Position numbers and translations under genes: made by a program. The notes beneath the pieces are model-generated. The model had not been told where the DNA came from. It saw only the letters and a program-made list of their open reading frames with translations, and searched no databases. From the NCBI GenBank assembly GCA_947459215.1, contig CANHCQ010000019.1, positions 1-64,000 of the forward strand: a stretch of DNA of 64,000 nucleotides, written 5' to 3'. Origin of the DNA: Phycisphaerales bacterium (GTDB taxonomy: Bacteria; Planctomycetota; Phycisphaerae; Phycisphaerales; UBA1924). Below are positions 23,459 through 31,394 of the stretch, in pieces. The number at the start of each line of letters is the position of its first letter. The stretch's first letter is position 1.

Positions 23459-26392
23459 TTACTGCTTCGACGCCGCGGCATCCTTGAGCTTTCGCAGCTC
23501 ATCAAACGCCTGCAACGGCGAGAGATTCTCAATCTTCAGTTCACGCAGCGCATCCACCGCGGGGTGCTGGACAAACTCGGTGAAGAGCCCCATCTGTCCA
23601 CCGGGGGCCTCGACGCGGGTCGCGGGCACACGGGGCTTCTTCGACTTCGCGGCCGCGCCGTTGTCGGCGTCGACCGGAGCGTTGGCGTGCGTCGCGGGTC
23701 CGTGGTGCACGGCAAGGCTCGCGAGCACTTCACGGGCTCGCCCGATCACGCCCTGCGGCAGGCCCGCCAGCCGTGCGACGTGAATGCCGTAGGACTGATC
23801 CGTCTTGCCCGGCAGAATCCGGTGCAGGAAGATGATCTGCGTCTCGCTCGCCGCGCCCTCTTCCGCGTGTGCATCCAGAGGCCACTCCCGCACCGCGACG
23901 TGCAGGTTCTTGATACGGCCCGCCAGCGGGTCCTGCGGGTCCGTCTCACCGCGGTCGGCCAGATCGGTCAGCTCGTGGTAATGCGTCGCGAACAGCGTGC
24001 GGCAGCCAACCAGCGCGAGGTGTTCGGTGATGGCCCACGCGAGCGACAGGCCGTCGAGCGTGGACGTGCCACGCCCAATCTCGTCGAGAATCACCAGCGA
24101 CCGCGGCGAGGCGTGATGCAGAATGTTCGCCGTCTCGGTCATCTCCACCATGAACGTGGATTGCCCGGCGTGCAGCGCATCGTCAGCGCCGATGCGGGTG
24201 AAGATGCGGTCGGTGAGCCCGATCGTGGCGCGTGCCGCGGGAACGAAGGAGCCCGCGTGCGCCAGCAGCGTGATGAGCGCGACCTGACGGATGAACGTGG
24301 ACTTGCCGGCCATGTTGGGGCCGGTGATGAGGGAAAGAGACGAAGAGACGGAGAGACGAGGAGACGAAGTGTCGGAAGACGGCGCATCCGCCTTATCTAC
24401 TCCGTCTCTGCGTCTCTCCGTCTCTTCGTCTCTGCTGCCCAGCTCCACGTCATTCGGAACAAAGTCCCGTCCCAGCGTCCGCTCCAGCACCGGATGCCGC
24501 CCGTCGTGGATGGTGAGGACGTTGCCGTCGGTCATCGTCGGGCGCACCCAGCCGGCGCGGGAGGCGTGCTCGGCGAAGCCGAGCATGACGTCCAGCTCGC
24601 CGAGCGCGTCGGCGATCGTCGCGACCTCGGACAGCCGCGAAGCGATGCTGGCGCTCAGTTCCTCAAAGATCTCGCGCTCGCGCGACAGCGCCCGCGACTC
24701 CGCGGTGCTCACCTTCCGCTCAAACTCGTGCAACTCGGGCGTGATGTACCGCTCGGCGTTCTTGAGCGTCTGCTTCCGCGTGAACGCGGCGGGCGCCGAT
24801 CGTGCCTGGGCCGCGGTCAGCTCGATGTAGTAGCCGAAGATCTTGTTGTACCCGACCTTCAAGCCCGGGAGACTGTGCTCCTGAAGCAGGCGCTCCTGGT
24901 ACTCGACGAGCCAATTCCCCGCGTCGGTCTGCAGACGCCGTGCCTCATCGAGCTCCTTGTCGATGCCGTCTTTGATGAGCCCGCCCTCGCGCAGGTGCGG
25001 CGGCGGCTCTTCCACACACGCGTCGAGGATGTGGGTCGCGATCGACTTGAGGTCATTCGCGGGAGAAGCAAGCCGCGTGTGAAGTGGCTTCAGGGAAGCA
25101 ACGCCTTCGAGAAGCCCGGCGATGGACGGGGCACGGGCCAGACCGCGGGCGATGGCCACCAGATCGCGGGGCGTCGCACGCCCGAGCGCGATGCGCCCGG
25201 CGATGCGGGCCGCATCCGGCACGTCGGCGAGCAGATCGCGCAGCTCGCCGGCGAGGCGTCGATCTTCCTTGAGGGCCGCCACCGCCGCGTGACGCGACTC
25301 GATCACCGCCAGCGACCGCGACGGGCGGCACAGCCACTCCCGCAGCAGACGCTTGCCCATCGCCGTCTTGCACACGCCGCCCCCGGAGCCGCTCCCCGCC
25401 GGCCCCGTAACAAACACGCCCAGCAGCGAGCCTTCCAGCCCCGCGTCCATCGCGCCCGGCGCTGCGCGAATGACACGCTCAACCTCAAGCGCCCGCAGGC
25501 TCACCGCGTCGATCGTCATCCAGTCGCCGGGATGCTCCCGCGTCGGCGGGCGCAGGTGGGCGAGGGTCGATTTGGGGATGATGCCGTTGGCAACCCCGAC
25601 CTGGGCATCCGCATCGCCCGCGGCCGCCGTCTGGGTCTCGGCGAGATAGCGCACGATCGCGCCCGCGGCGGGGATTGCCGCGTCATCGTCGCGGATGCCA
25701 AAGCCAACGAGCGACTTGACCTTGAAGTGCTCGATGAGCGACTCGCGGGCTTCCTGGGTGCGGAACTGCCAAGCCGGCCGCGGCGTGCCGCTGATGCCAA
25801 GAGCATCCAGGCACCGTTTCACCCTGGGCGGCACAGCGTTATCCGCCGGCGCCGCGTACAGCAACTCACGCACGCTGCGACGCATCAGCTCGTCGATGAT
25901 GGATTGGCCGTGGTTCACGCCGCTGGCGGACGCGAGCGTGAACTGGCCGGTGGACGCATCGACGACCGCGATCTCCGCCGGGGAGTCCTCGCCGCTGCCG
26001 GTGAAGAGGATCGCGGCGAGCTTGATCGGAGTTGCGTCCTCGAGCAGCGTGCCGTCGACGAGCGTGCCGGGCGTCAGAACGCGGGTCACGGCGCGGGCGA
26101 CCAGGCCCTTCGCGCTCTCGGCCGGCTCGATCTGCTCGCACACCGCGACCCGGAAGGACTTGTCGATGAGTTTCTTGAGGTACGTCTCGAGTTGGTGGTG
26201 CGGCACGCCGCACATCGGGACGCCGGCGGTCCGCTGCGTCAGCGTGAGCCCGATGGCCTTGCTGACCAGCACCGCGTCGTCGTCGAACATCTCGTAGAAG
26301 TCGCCGATGCGGAAGAAGAGGACACAGCCCGGATGCCGCTTTTTGAAGCGGTAGTACTGCTGCATCGCGGGTGTTTCGCGGGGGTCGGGCAT
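23459..26392 (-). CDS. mutS: DNA mismatch repair protein MutS with a repeat-derived insertion
   Basis: A 977-residue ATPase that recognises mispairs. ATG 26392 gives the usual short N-terminus before TPAMQQYYRFKKRHPGCVLF. The mismatch-reading motif F32-Y-E34 is in RIGDFYEMF. Later come the connector and lever regions, the clamp, and the ATPase with Walker A GPNMAGKST (about residue 690), Walker B VILDEIGRGTSTLDGLSLAW, and FATHYHELTDL. Bacterial MutS is usually 850-900 residues. About 33 extra residues (654-686, rich in Arg, Glu and Ser, RDEETERRRDG...SSPRLSVSS) sit directly before the Walker A strand and are encoded by a perfect inverted repeat. TATCCT at 26413-26418 (minus strand) is a likely -10 and GAGAGAGG a likely ribosome site. 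No mutL is nearby. Confidence 0.96.
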   Translation of the reverse strand: MPDPRETPAMQQYYRFKKRHPGCVLFFRIGDFYEMFDDDAVLVSKAIGLTLTQRTAGVPMCGVPHHQLETYLKKLIDKSFRVAVCEQIEPAESAKGLVARAVTRVLTPGTLVDGTLLEDATPIKLAAILFTGSGEDSPAEIAVVDASTGQFTLASASGVNHGQSIIDELMRRSVRELLYAAPADNAVPPRVKRCLDALGISGTPRPAWQFRTQEARESLIEHFKVKSLVGFGIRDDDAAIPAAGAIVRYLAETQTAAAGDADAQVGVANGIIPKSTLAHLRPPTREHPGDWMTIDAVSLRALEVERVIRAAPGAMDAGLEGSLLGVFVTGPAGSGSGGGVCKTAMGKRLLREWLCRPSRSLAVIESRHAAVAALKEDRRLAGELRDLLADVPDAARIAGRIALGRATPRDLVAIARGLARAPSIAGLLEGVASLKPLHTRLASPANDLKSIATHILDACVEEPPPHLREGGLIKDGIDKELDEARRLQTDAGNWLVEYQERLLQEHSLPGLKVGYNKIFGYYIELTAAQARSAPAAFTRKQTLKNAERYITPELHEFERKVSTAESRALSREREIFEELSASIASRLSEVATIADALGELDVMLGFAEHASRAGWVRPTMTDGNVLTIHDGRHPVLERTLGRDFVPNDVELGSRDEETERRRDGVDKADAPSSDTSSPRLSVSSSLSLITGPNMAGKSTFIRQVALITLLAHAGSFVPAARATIGLTDRIFTRIGADDALHAGQSTFMVEMTETANILHHASPRSLVILDEIGRGTSTLDGLSLAWAITEHLALVGCRTLFATHYHELTDLADRGETDPQDPLAGRIKNLHVAVREWPLDAHAEEGAASETQIIFLHRILPGKTDQSYGIHVARLAGLPQGVIGRAREVLASLAVHHGPATHANAPVDADNGAAAKSKKPRVPATRVEAPGGQMGLFTEFVQHPAVDALRELKIENLSPLQAFDELRKLKDAAASKQ
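24336..24433. repeat. Perfect 23-bp inverted repeat inserted within mutS
   Basis: Arms 24336-24358 and 24411-24433 are exact reverse complements over 23 bases (AGAGACGAAGAGACGGAGAG plus ACG) with a 52-base spacer. Weaker pairing continues about ten bases inward. The insert stays in frame and adds about 33 codons just before the ATP-binding loop of MutS. Confidence 0.9.
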
Positions 26393-26520
26393 GGGCCTCT
26401 CTCGTGGGAGGGAGGATATGCGAAAACGGCCCGCCGGCGGAGATCCCGGCCGCGATCATCGGGACAGTCGCACGCCCTCCGAACGAGCCCCGAGCGGGTC
26501 TGCTGCCGGCTTCGCATGCA

Positions 26521-26991
26521 TCAAGGCATCGAGCGAAGCATCTCGACCACGCAGGGCCGGAAGCCCTCGGCGGCAAAGAGCTTCCGAGCCGCGTCGTTGA
26601 ACGTGCCGGTGTGCAGCCGCAGTTGCTTGACGCCCAGGGCGCCGAAGCGCTTAACGGTCTCGCGGACCAGTTCCCGGGCGAGCCCGCGGCCTCGGTGCTC
26701 GGGCTGGACCCAGATGTCGTGGATCCAGCCGCACTCGGGCACCCAGAAGATCGGCACCTCGGGCTCGATCGTCGAGACGGCGTAGCCCACGGGCTTGCCA
26801 TTCTCGACGGCGACGAGAAAGACGCTGCGCGAGTCCGTGGCCCGCTCGGGCAACCAGCGGGCGTAGCGCTCGATTACGTCATCCACCACGCGGAACCGCT
26901 CCGGGTCATGGCGCTGGTGCAGATCGCAGATGGCGCGGACCATCGGGAGCACGAAGGGAACGTCGTCAATCGTGGCGGTGCGAACGGGCAT
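26521..26991 (-). CDS. GNAT family N-acetyltransferase
   Basis: A 156-residue protein from ATG 26991. The GNAT fold is complete: MPVRTATIDDVPFVLPMVRA (strand 1 and helix 1), VFLVAVENGKPVGYAVSTIE (strands 2-4), GWIHDIWVQPEHRGRGLARE with the acetyl-CoA pyrophosphate loop Q-x-x-[R]-G-[R]-G-L-A, then GVKQLRLHTGTFNDAARKLF and EGFRPCVVEMLR. The acceptor substrate cannot be told. It is 128 bases from the mutS start on the same strand and divergent from the channel gene. No Shine-Dalgarno sequence is visible, and the open frame upstream lies antisense to the channel gene. Confidence 0.88.
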   Translation of the reverse strand: MPVRTATIDDVPFVLPMVRAICDLHQRHDPERFRVVDDVIERYARWLPERATDSRSVFLVAVENGKPVGYAVSTIEPEVPIFWVPECGWIHDIWVQPEHRGRGLARELVRETVKRFGALGVKQLRLHTGTFNDAARKLFAAEGFRPCVVEMLRSMP

Positions 26992-27099
26992 GCTTGCTTG
27001 TATGCACGCGGGCGAGCAAGGCTTCGCGCCGGTGCGGGTGGAAACCGATCCCACATTCCGGACTTCCGCGTCGCCAGATTCGGCGCGGAAGAATGAGAC

Positions 27100-27879
27100 A
27101 TGGAAGTACTGAAGCGATTGGTCGATTCCAAGTGGTTCAACGGCTTCGTGTTCGTCGTCATCGTGCTCAACGGCGTACTGGTGGGGTGGCAGACCTACGA
27201 CAACGCGCCGTGGATCGCGACGTTGCTGGCCGTCTGTCTGTGGATCTTCGTCGCGGAACTGGCAATCAAACTCACCGCCGCGGCCGGCACCGGCACGCTG
27301 CGGGAGTTCTTCCGCGACGGCTGGAACCTGTTCGACATCGCGGTGGTGGCGGGCAGCTTCCTGCCCGACGCCGGGCCCTTGGCGGCGATCGCGCGGGTGA
27401 TCCGCGTGCTCCGGGTCTTCCGGCTGGTGCGGAGCATCCCGGAGCTGCGGCTGATCGTCACCGTGCTCCTCCGCAGCGTCGTGAGCATGAAGTACATCAC
27501 GCTGCTGGCGTTCATCATCCTTTACATCTACGGCGTGATCGGAGTGAAGTTGTTCGCGCCCTACTTGCCCGAATACGCCACCCTGCACGAAGCGTTCTTC
27601 ACGCTCTTCCGCGTGCTGACCGGCGACAACTGGACGGACCTGCGTTATGCCGCCAAGGACCAAGCCTGGCAGTGGAAGGCGACGGCGTACCACGTCTCGT
27701 GGATCATCGTCAGCACGTTCCTGCTCATCAACCTCATCGTGGGCGCGGTGCTGAACAACTACCAGGAGGTGCAGGAAGCGGAGCGCAACCGGCTCTCGAA
27801 GCTCGATACCAGCGAGGTGCGGCTGAAGGAACTGGTCACGGAGATGCAGGCGATCCTGAAGGAGCGGGGAAGGGGGTGA
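27100..27879 (+). CDS. Voltage-gated ion channel, bacterial NaV/CaV-like, with TGDNW filter
   Basis: A 259-residue single-domain six-helix channel that forms tetramers in the membrane. S1 is about 14-30, S2 40-60, S3 75-88. S4 has Arg at 99, 102, 105, 108 and 111, every third residue (ARVIRVLRVFRLVRS). S5 is about 132-153 and the pore helix about 163-174 (LHEAFFTLFRVL). The filter is T174-G-D-N-W178, then S6 at about 198-220 and a C-terminal coiled coil (QEVQEAERNRLSKLDTSEVR, LKELVTEMQAIL) of the type that assembles NaChBac. NaChBac and NavAb carry TLESW; the Asp and the GDNW wording resemble single repeats of eukaryotic CaV/NALCN channels. Selectivity is therefore open. The start ATG 27100 follows GGAAGAA. 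It is monocistronic. Confidence 0.9.
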   Translation: MEVLKRLVDSKWFNGFVFVVIVLNGVLVGWQTYDNAPWIATLLAVCLWIFVAELAIKLTAAAGTGTLREFFRDGWNLFDIAVVAGSFLPDAGPLAAIARVIRVLRVFRLVRSIPELRLIVTVLLRSVVSMKYITLLAFIILYIYGVIGVKLFAPYLPEYATLHEAFFTLFRVLTGDNWTDLRYAAKDQAWQWKATAYHVSWIIVSTFLLINLIVGAVLNNYQEVQEAERNRLSKLDTSEVRLKELVTEMQAILKERGRG

Positions 27880-27908
27880 CGCGGCGGCGGGCCCGCCGGT
27901 CGCTCGGG

Positions 27909-28172
27909 CTACTTCGGCGGGGCTTCCTTTTTGTCCCCCGGCGTCTGCTGATCGGGTTTCTCGGGGGGTGTTTCGGGGATCTTCTGGGGCGGCTTGTCGT
28001 CTGGCTTGTCGCTACGGCCCTCGTTGGCCTTGACGCCTTCGGGGGCGAGCGCCACAACCAGAGCACGGACCTTAGACGCGACCCAGAAGACCGCGAGCCC
28101 GAGCAACAGGATGATGGCGATAACGACAACGAGCTCGATGAGGGAGAGGCCGCGGCGCTGGGTCGATCTCAT
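27909..28172 (-). CDS. Small type IV pilin-like protein with prepilin cleavage motif
   Basis: An 87-residue protein. ATG 28172 has GAGAG seven bases upstream. It begins MRSTQRRGLSLIELVVVIAI, where G-L/SLIE is the prepilin peptidase site (cleavage after Gly8, Glu at +5), followed by a hydrophobic helix (ILLLGLAVFWVASKVRALVV). After about residue 45 there is only a Pro/Lys/Glu/Asp-rich tail (KPDDKPPQKIPETPPEKPDQ). It lacks the globular domain of major pilins, so it may be a minor pseudopilin or tether for the type II secretion or pilus machine; gspE and gspD lie at the far right of the window. It is 178 bases downstream of rplL with a terminator between them. Confidence 0.75.
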   Translation of the reverse strand: MRSTQRRGLSLIELVVVIAIILLLGLAVFWVASKVRALVVALAPEGVKANEGRSDKPDDKPPQKIPETPPEKPDQQTPGDKKEAPPK

Positions 28173-28282
28173 AGGTTGTCTCTCAACTGATGCAGTCGGT
28201 TCGCCGCCAACTCCGTGGGAGTTGCCGCAGAGGCGGCAACGCATGACGGACGATGCAGATCGTCGCTCGGGCCGGTGAATGA

Positions 28283-28309
28283 AAAACCCCCGCACAAGGC
28301 GGGGGTTTT
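28283..28309 (-). terminator. Terminator after rplL (works both ways)
   Basis: AAAACCCCCGC (28283-28293) pairs perfectly with GCGGGGGTTTT (28299-28309) around ACAAG. On the minus strand the hairpin ends in a T-run (GGGTTTTTC) 42 bases after the rplL stop. Confidence 0.9.
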
Positions 28310-28350
28310 CGTTTGCAGTTGCTTCGGATCTGAACCGCTGAGTGAAAAAC

Positions 28351-28746
28351 TCAGGCGAGCTCGATCGTCGCGCCAGCCTCGGTGAGGGTCTTCTTGAGCT
28401 TCTCGGCGTCGTCCTTCGACAGACCGGTCTTGACCGGCTTGCCGGGGGCGTCGACGAAAGCCTTCGCCTCGGCCAGGCCCAGGCCCGTCGCCTCGCGGAC
28501 GACCTTGATGACCTGGATCTTCTTGGCAGCGTCGACGGCCTTGAGGACGACGTCGAAGCTGTCCTTCTCCTCGGCCTTGGGGGCCGCGGCGCCACCGGCG
28601 GCGGCCATCATGACGGCGCCGCCCGCGGCGGCCTCGATGCCGTAGGTGTCCTTCATGTACTTGCCGAGTTCGACCGCGTCCTTGAGGGACAGGCCAGCAA
28701 GCTTGTCACCGAGGTCTTTGACAGCGGCGGAGAGAGTGTCAGACAT
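28351..28746 (-). CDS. rplL: 50S ribosomal protein L7/L12
   Basis: A 131-residue stalk protein that recruits elongation factors. ATG 28746 is preceded by AAAGG at seven bases. It has an N-terminal dimer domain ([37 protein letters not shown]), an Ala/Gly hinge ([18 protein letters not shown]) and a C-terminal domain ([59 protein letters not shown]). All family positions are kept. In most bacteria rplJ lies directly upstream and rpoBC downstream; here neither is present: 348 bases without a gene lie upstream and a terminator lies downstream. The gene is therefore transcribed alone, and L10 autoregulation must work differently. Confidence 0.97.
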   Translation of the reverse strand: MSDTLSAAVKDLGDKLAGLSLKDAVELGKYMKDTYGIEAAAGGAVMMAAAGGAAAPKAEEKDSFDVVLKAVDAAKKIQVIKVVREATGLGLAEAKAFVDAPGKPVKTGLSKDDAEKLKKTLTEAGATIELA

Positions 28747-29094
28747 GTTCAAACCTTTCGAATATCGAGACTTGCGGCGTCGCCGCGGCCTCGCACAGGC
28801 GTCCAAGAGGTCGCGGGTCAATCCCGCTCTTTAACCCGGTGCCTTCTCAAAAGAGCGGCGGTGGGCCAGTCGGACGTGGGAAGGGATTTATGGCCGCCAA
28901 GGCGTGCGGGTCAACCGGCGGGAAGATAGACTCGGAAAGGGAAGAGGGGTGAAGGGGAGCACCGGAGCAGGGTGGTTGGATTTTGATGGGGTTGCGTGGC
29001 AAACGAACCCTTCCCCCGGCACTCTGGGAGGGGCCGTGTCGACTGGTTTTCTGAACGCGTTGGCTGTGCTTGAAGTGGATGGAAGGAAAGGCGA
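28747..29094. other. 348-base intergenic region between rplL and ptsI-like gene
   Basis: It must hold the divergent promoters of rplL and the enzyme I gene. I find no gene: an antisense frame continuing from the enzyme I gene is a shadow. The leader of rplL contains GCCGCCGC-type short stems and CCTCGCACAGG but no ribosomal-protein L10 leader that I can recognise. Confidence 0.4.
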
Positions 29095-31038
29095 TTGAAG
29101 AGCAAGGGCAATCAACCTCCGGTTCCGCCGCCCGATGGGCCCAAGGGCGTCTTCGCGGGGTCCAAAGGCGCCGGCAAGCTGCCGGGGGTGAAGCCTCCTT
29201 CGAATCTCCGCGGCGGCATCGGTGTCGGGACCGGGCTCATTCCGCCGGATTGGGAGCCGCCGGAGTACGCGGCTCAGAAGATGCAGATCATCAAGGGCAT
29301 CGGCGTCTCGCCGGGCATCGCCATCGGCAAGGTCGCGATGCTGGGCGACGACCCGCGTCGCATCCTGCGGCGGATGATCCCCGAGAAGGGGGTGAAGGCC
29401 GAACTCGAACGGCTCGACGCCGCGGTGAAGGGCGCGATCGAAGACCTCAACGACGTGCACGCCCGCGCCAAGAGCGAGATGGGCGATGAGGCGGCGAAGA
29501 TCTTCCTCTTTCACGTCGGGATGCTCAAGGACAAGTCGCTCATCGGGCCGCTGCGGAAGATGGTCGAGAGCGAGCGGGTGGGCGCCGAGTACGCGGTCGG
29601 CCAGGTCTTCGGCCAACAGGCCGACAAGCTGCGGGCGATGCCGGATTCGGTCTTCGCGACGAAGGTCAACGACATCGATGACCTGGCGAATCGGCTGCTG
29701 AACCGCCTGCTGGGCCGCGCCGAAAGCCGCATGGCCAAGATGAACGCGGGGAGCATTCTCGCGGCTCGCGATCTGACGCCGAGCCAGGCCGCGACGTTCG
29801 ACAAGTCGCGGATCATCGGCTTTGCGACCGATCTGGGCGGGCGGACGAGCCACACCGCAATCGTCGCTCGGGCCCTGGGCATTCCCGCGGTCGTCGGCTG
29901 CAAGAGCCTGACCGCAGCAGCGATGGACGGCGCGTCGATGATCCTCGACGGCGACCGAGGCCTGATCATCCTCAACCCCGACCGCGAGCGGCTCGAGGAA
30001 TACCAGCAGTACATCAAACAACGCACGATCTTCCAGTTATCGCTGGGCGAACTGCGCGACCTGCCCGCGGTGACGCTCGACGGCACCGACATCGAACTCG
30101 TCGGCAACATCGAGTTCGCCGAGGAGGCCAAGCAGGTTCTGGACATGGGCGGCGTCGGCGTGGGCCTCTACCGCACCGAGTTCCTCTACCTCACAAGCAA
30201 GAGCGAGCCCACCGAAGAGGACCACTACAAGAGCTACGTCCGGTGCATCGAGATCATGAAGGGCAAGACGCTCACCATCCGCACCATGGACCTGGGCGCC
30301 GACAAGTACACTCAGGAACGGGCCGAAACGCCCGAGCGCAACCCGTTCCTGGGCTGCCGCAGTATTCGGTACTGCCTCCGCAACCAGCCCATGTTCAAGC
30401 GGCAATTGCGGGCCTTGCTGCGGGCGAGCGCCAAGGGTCCGCTGAAGGTGATGTTCCCGCTCATCACGAGCACGTCGGAGTTCCGGCAGGGAAAGTACCT
30501 GATCAACGACATGATGGAAGAACTTGATGAAGAGGGCATCAAATTCGACCGAAACCTCAAGGTCGGCATGATGGTCGAGGTGCCGTCGGCCGCGTTGATG
30601 GCCGACGCGTTCGCCCGCGAGGCGGATTTCTTCTCGATCGGCACCAACGATCTGGTGCAGTACACGCTGGCGGTCGATCGCACCAACGAAACGATCGCAA
30701 ACCTGTACAACCCGGCTCACCCGGCGGTCATTTTGTTGATCCGCGATGTGGTGCGTTCAGCCCGGCGGCACGACACCCCGGTTTCCTGCTGCGGCGAGTC
30801 CGCCGGCGACCCGGAATACGCCCTCCTGCTCATCGGGCTGGGGCTGCGTACCCTTAGTGTGAGCGCGGGAGCCATCCCCCAGCTCAAGAGGCTCATCCGC
30901 GGGGTGAACCTCAAGCAGTGCGAGCAGATCGCTAGACAAGCGCTCTCGTTCGATTCAGAGACACAGGTTTCGAGTTACCTCCGAGACCGTGCTCGCAAGT
31001 TGGTGCCCGAGTTGTTCGACGGACGTTCCGGCGACTGA
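29095..31038 (+). CDS. ptsI: Phosphoenolpyruvate-protein phosphotransferase (PTS enzyme I)
   Basis: A 647-residue cytoplasmic enzyme that passes phosphate from PEP to HPr. The start TTG 29095 has AGGA seven bases upstream. The canonical enzyme I begins only at Met63 (MQIIKGIGVSPGIAIGKV, base 29281), so a Pro/Gly-rich 62-residue leader is predicted. Landmarks: active His253 in GGRTSHTAIVARALGIPAVV (191 counted from Met63, matching E. coli His189), GVGLYRTEFLYL and LTIRTMDLGADKY in the PEP barrel, FFSIGTNDLVQYTLAVDRTN, and active Cys in PVSCCGESAGDPEYA. The full three-domain length is present. No HPr or EII genes are adjacent, so the role may be regulatory, as in other planctomycetes with incomplete PTS. 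The ATG at 29281 lacks a ribosome site, favouring TTG. Confidence 0.93.
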   Translation: MKSKGNQPPVPPPDGPKGVFAGSKGAGKLPGVKPPSNLRGGIGVGTGLIPPDWEPPEYAAQKMQIIKGIGVSPGIAIGKVAMLGDDPRRILRRMIPEKGVKAELERLDAAVKGAIEDLNDVHARAKSEMGDEAAKIFLFHVGMLKDKSLIGPLRKMVESERVGAEYAVGQVFGQQADKLRAMPDSVFATKVNDIDDLANRLLNRLLGRAESRMAKMNAGSILAARDLTPSQAATFDKSRIIGFATDLGGRTSHTAIVARALGIPAVVGCKSLTAAAMDGASMILDGDRGLIILNPDRERLEEYQQYIKQRTIFQLSLGELRDLPAVTLDGTDIELVGNIEFAEEAKQVLDMGGVGVGLYRTEFLYLTSKSEPTEEDHYKSYVRCIEIMKGKTLTIRTMDLGADKYTQERAETPERNPFLGCRSIRYCLRNQPMFKRQLRALLRASAKGPLKVMFPLITSTSEFRQGKYLINDMMEELDEEGIKFDRNLKVGMMVEVPSAALMADAFAREADFFSIGTNDLVQYTLAVDRTNETIANLYNPAHPAVILLIRDVVRSARRHDTPVSCCGESAGDPEYALLLIGLGLRTLSVSAGAIPQLKRLIRGVNLKQCEQIARQALSFDSETQVSSYLRDRARKLVPELFDGRSGD

Positions 31039-31394
31039 CCAGGGCGAAGAAATACGAGGGCCGGCGACGCGTTGTGCGTCTGCCGCCCGAGGACAAGCAT
31101 CCGTCCCCCTTTCCGAGCGGCGATCGCCGCGGGTGAAGGGCGCGGGACGAGTCAGGACGCGTGAGGATTCACGCGTCGCGGGACCGATCGCGGGCGCCGC
31201 CGAGTCGTTTGACCGGGAGCGCGAGCGAGCAACGGACCCGGAGCGGGCGAGCGTTCGTCCGCGTGCGGGCACACGGCGGCGCATGATGCGTCGGGTGTGC
31301 GAGAGCCTCGGGCCAATCCGGTTGCCTCGTCACGGTGCGCGAAACCTCGCGCGGCGTGTTACGGACGCGCTGTGGCGCGTCGGATCGGTTCGAT
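31039..31394. other. Long 5' region of the RNase E/G gene with hairpins
   Basis: 356 bases without a gene. It includes a perfect 9-bp stem, GACGCGTGA GGAT TCACGCGTC, at 31156-31177, and GC-rich inverted pieces around 31190. RNase E mRNAs in other bacteria have structured leaders cut by the enzyme itself; a similar control is possible here. No known RNA motif is recognised. Confidence 0.4.

Noticed and set aside
23087-26785. 1232-codon open frame on the plus strand, antisense to mutS
   Set aside because: It is an Arg/Gly/Leu-rich shadow caused by high GC at third positions. mutS on the other strand has all family motifs.
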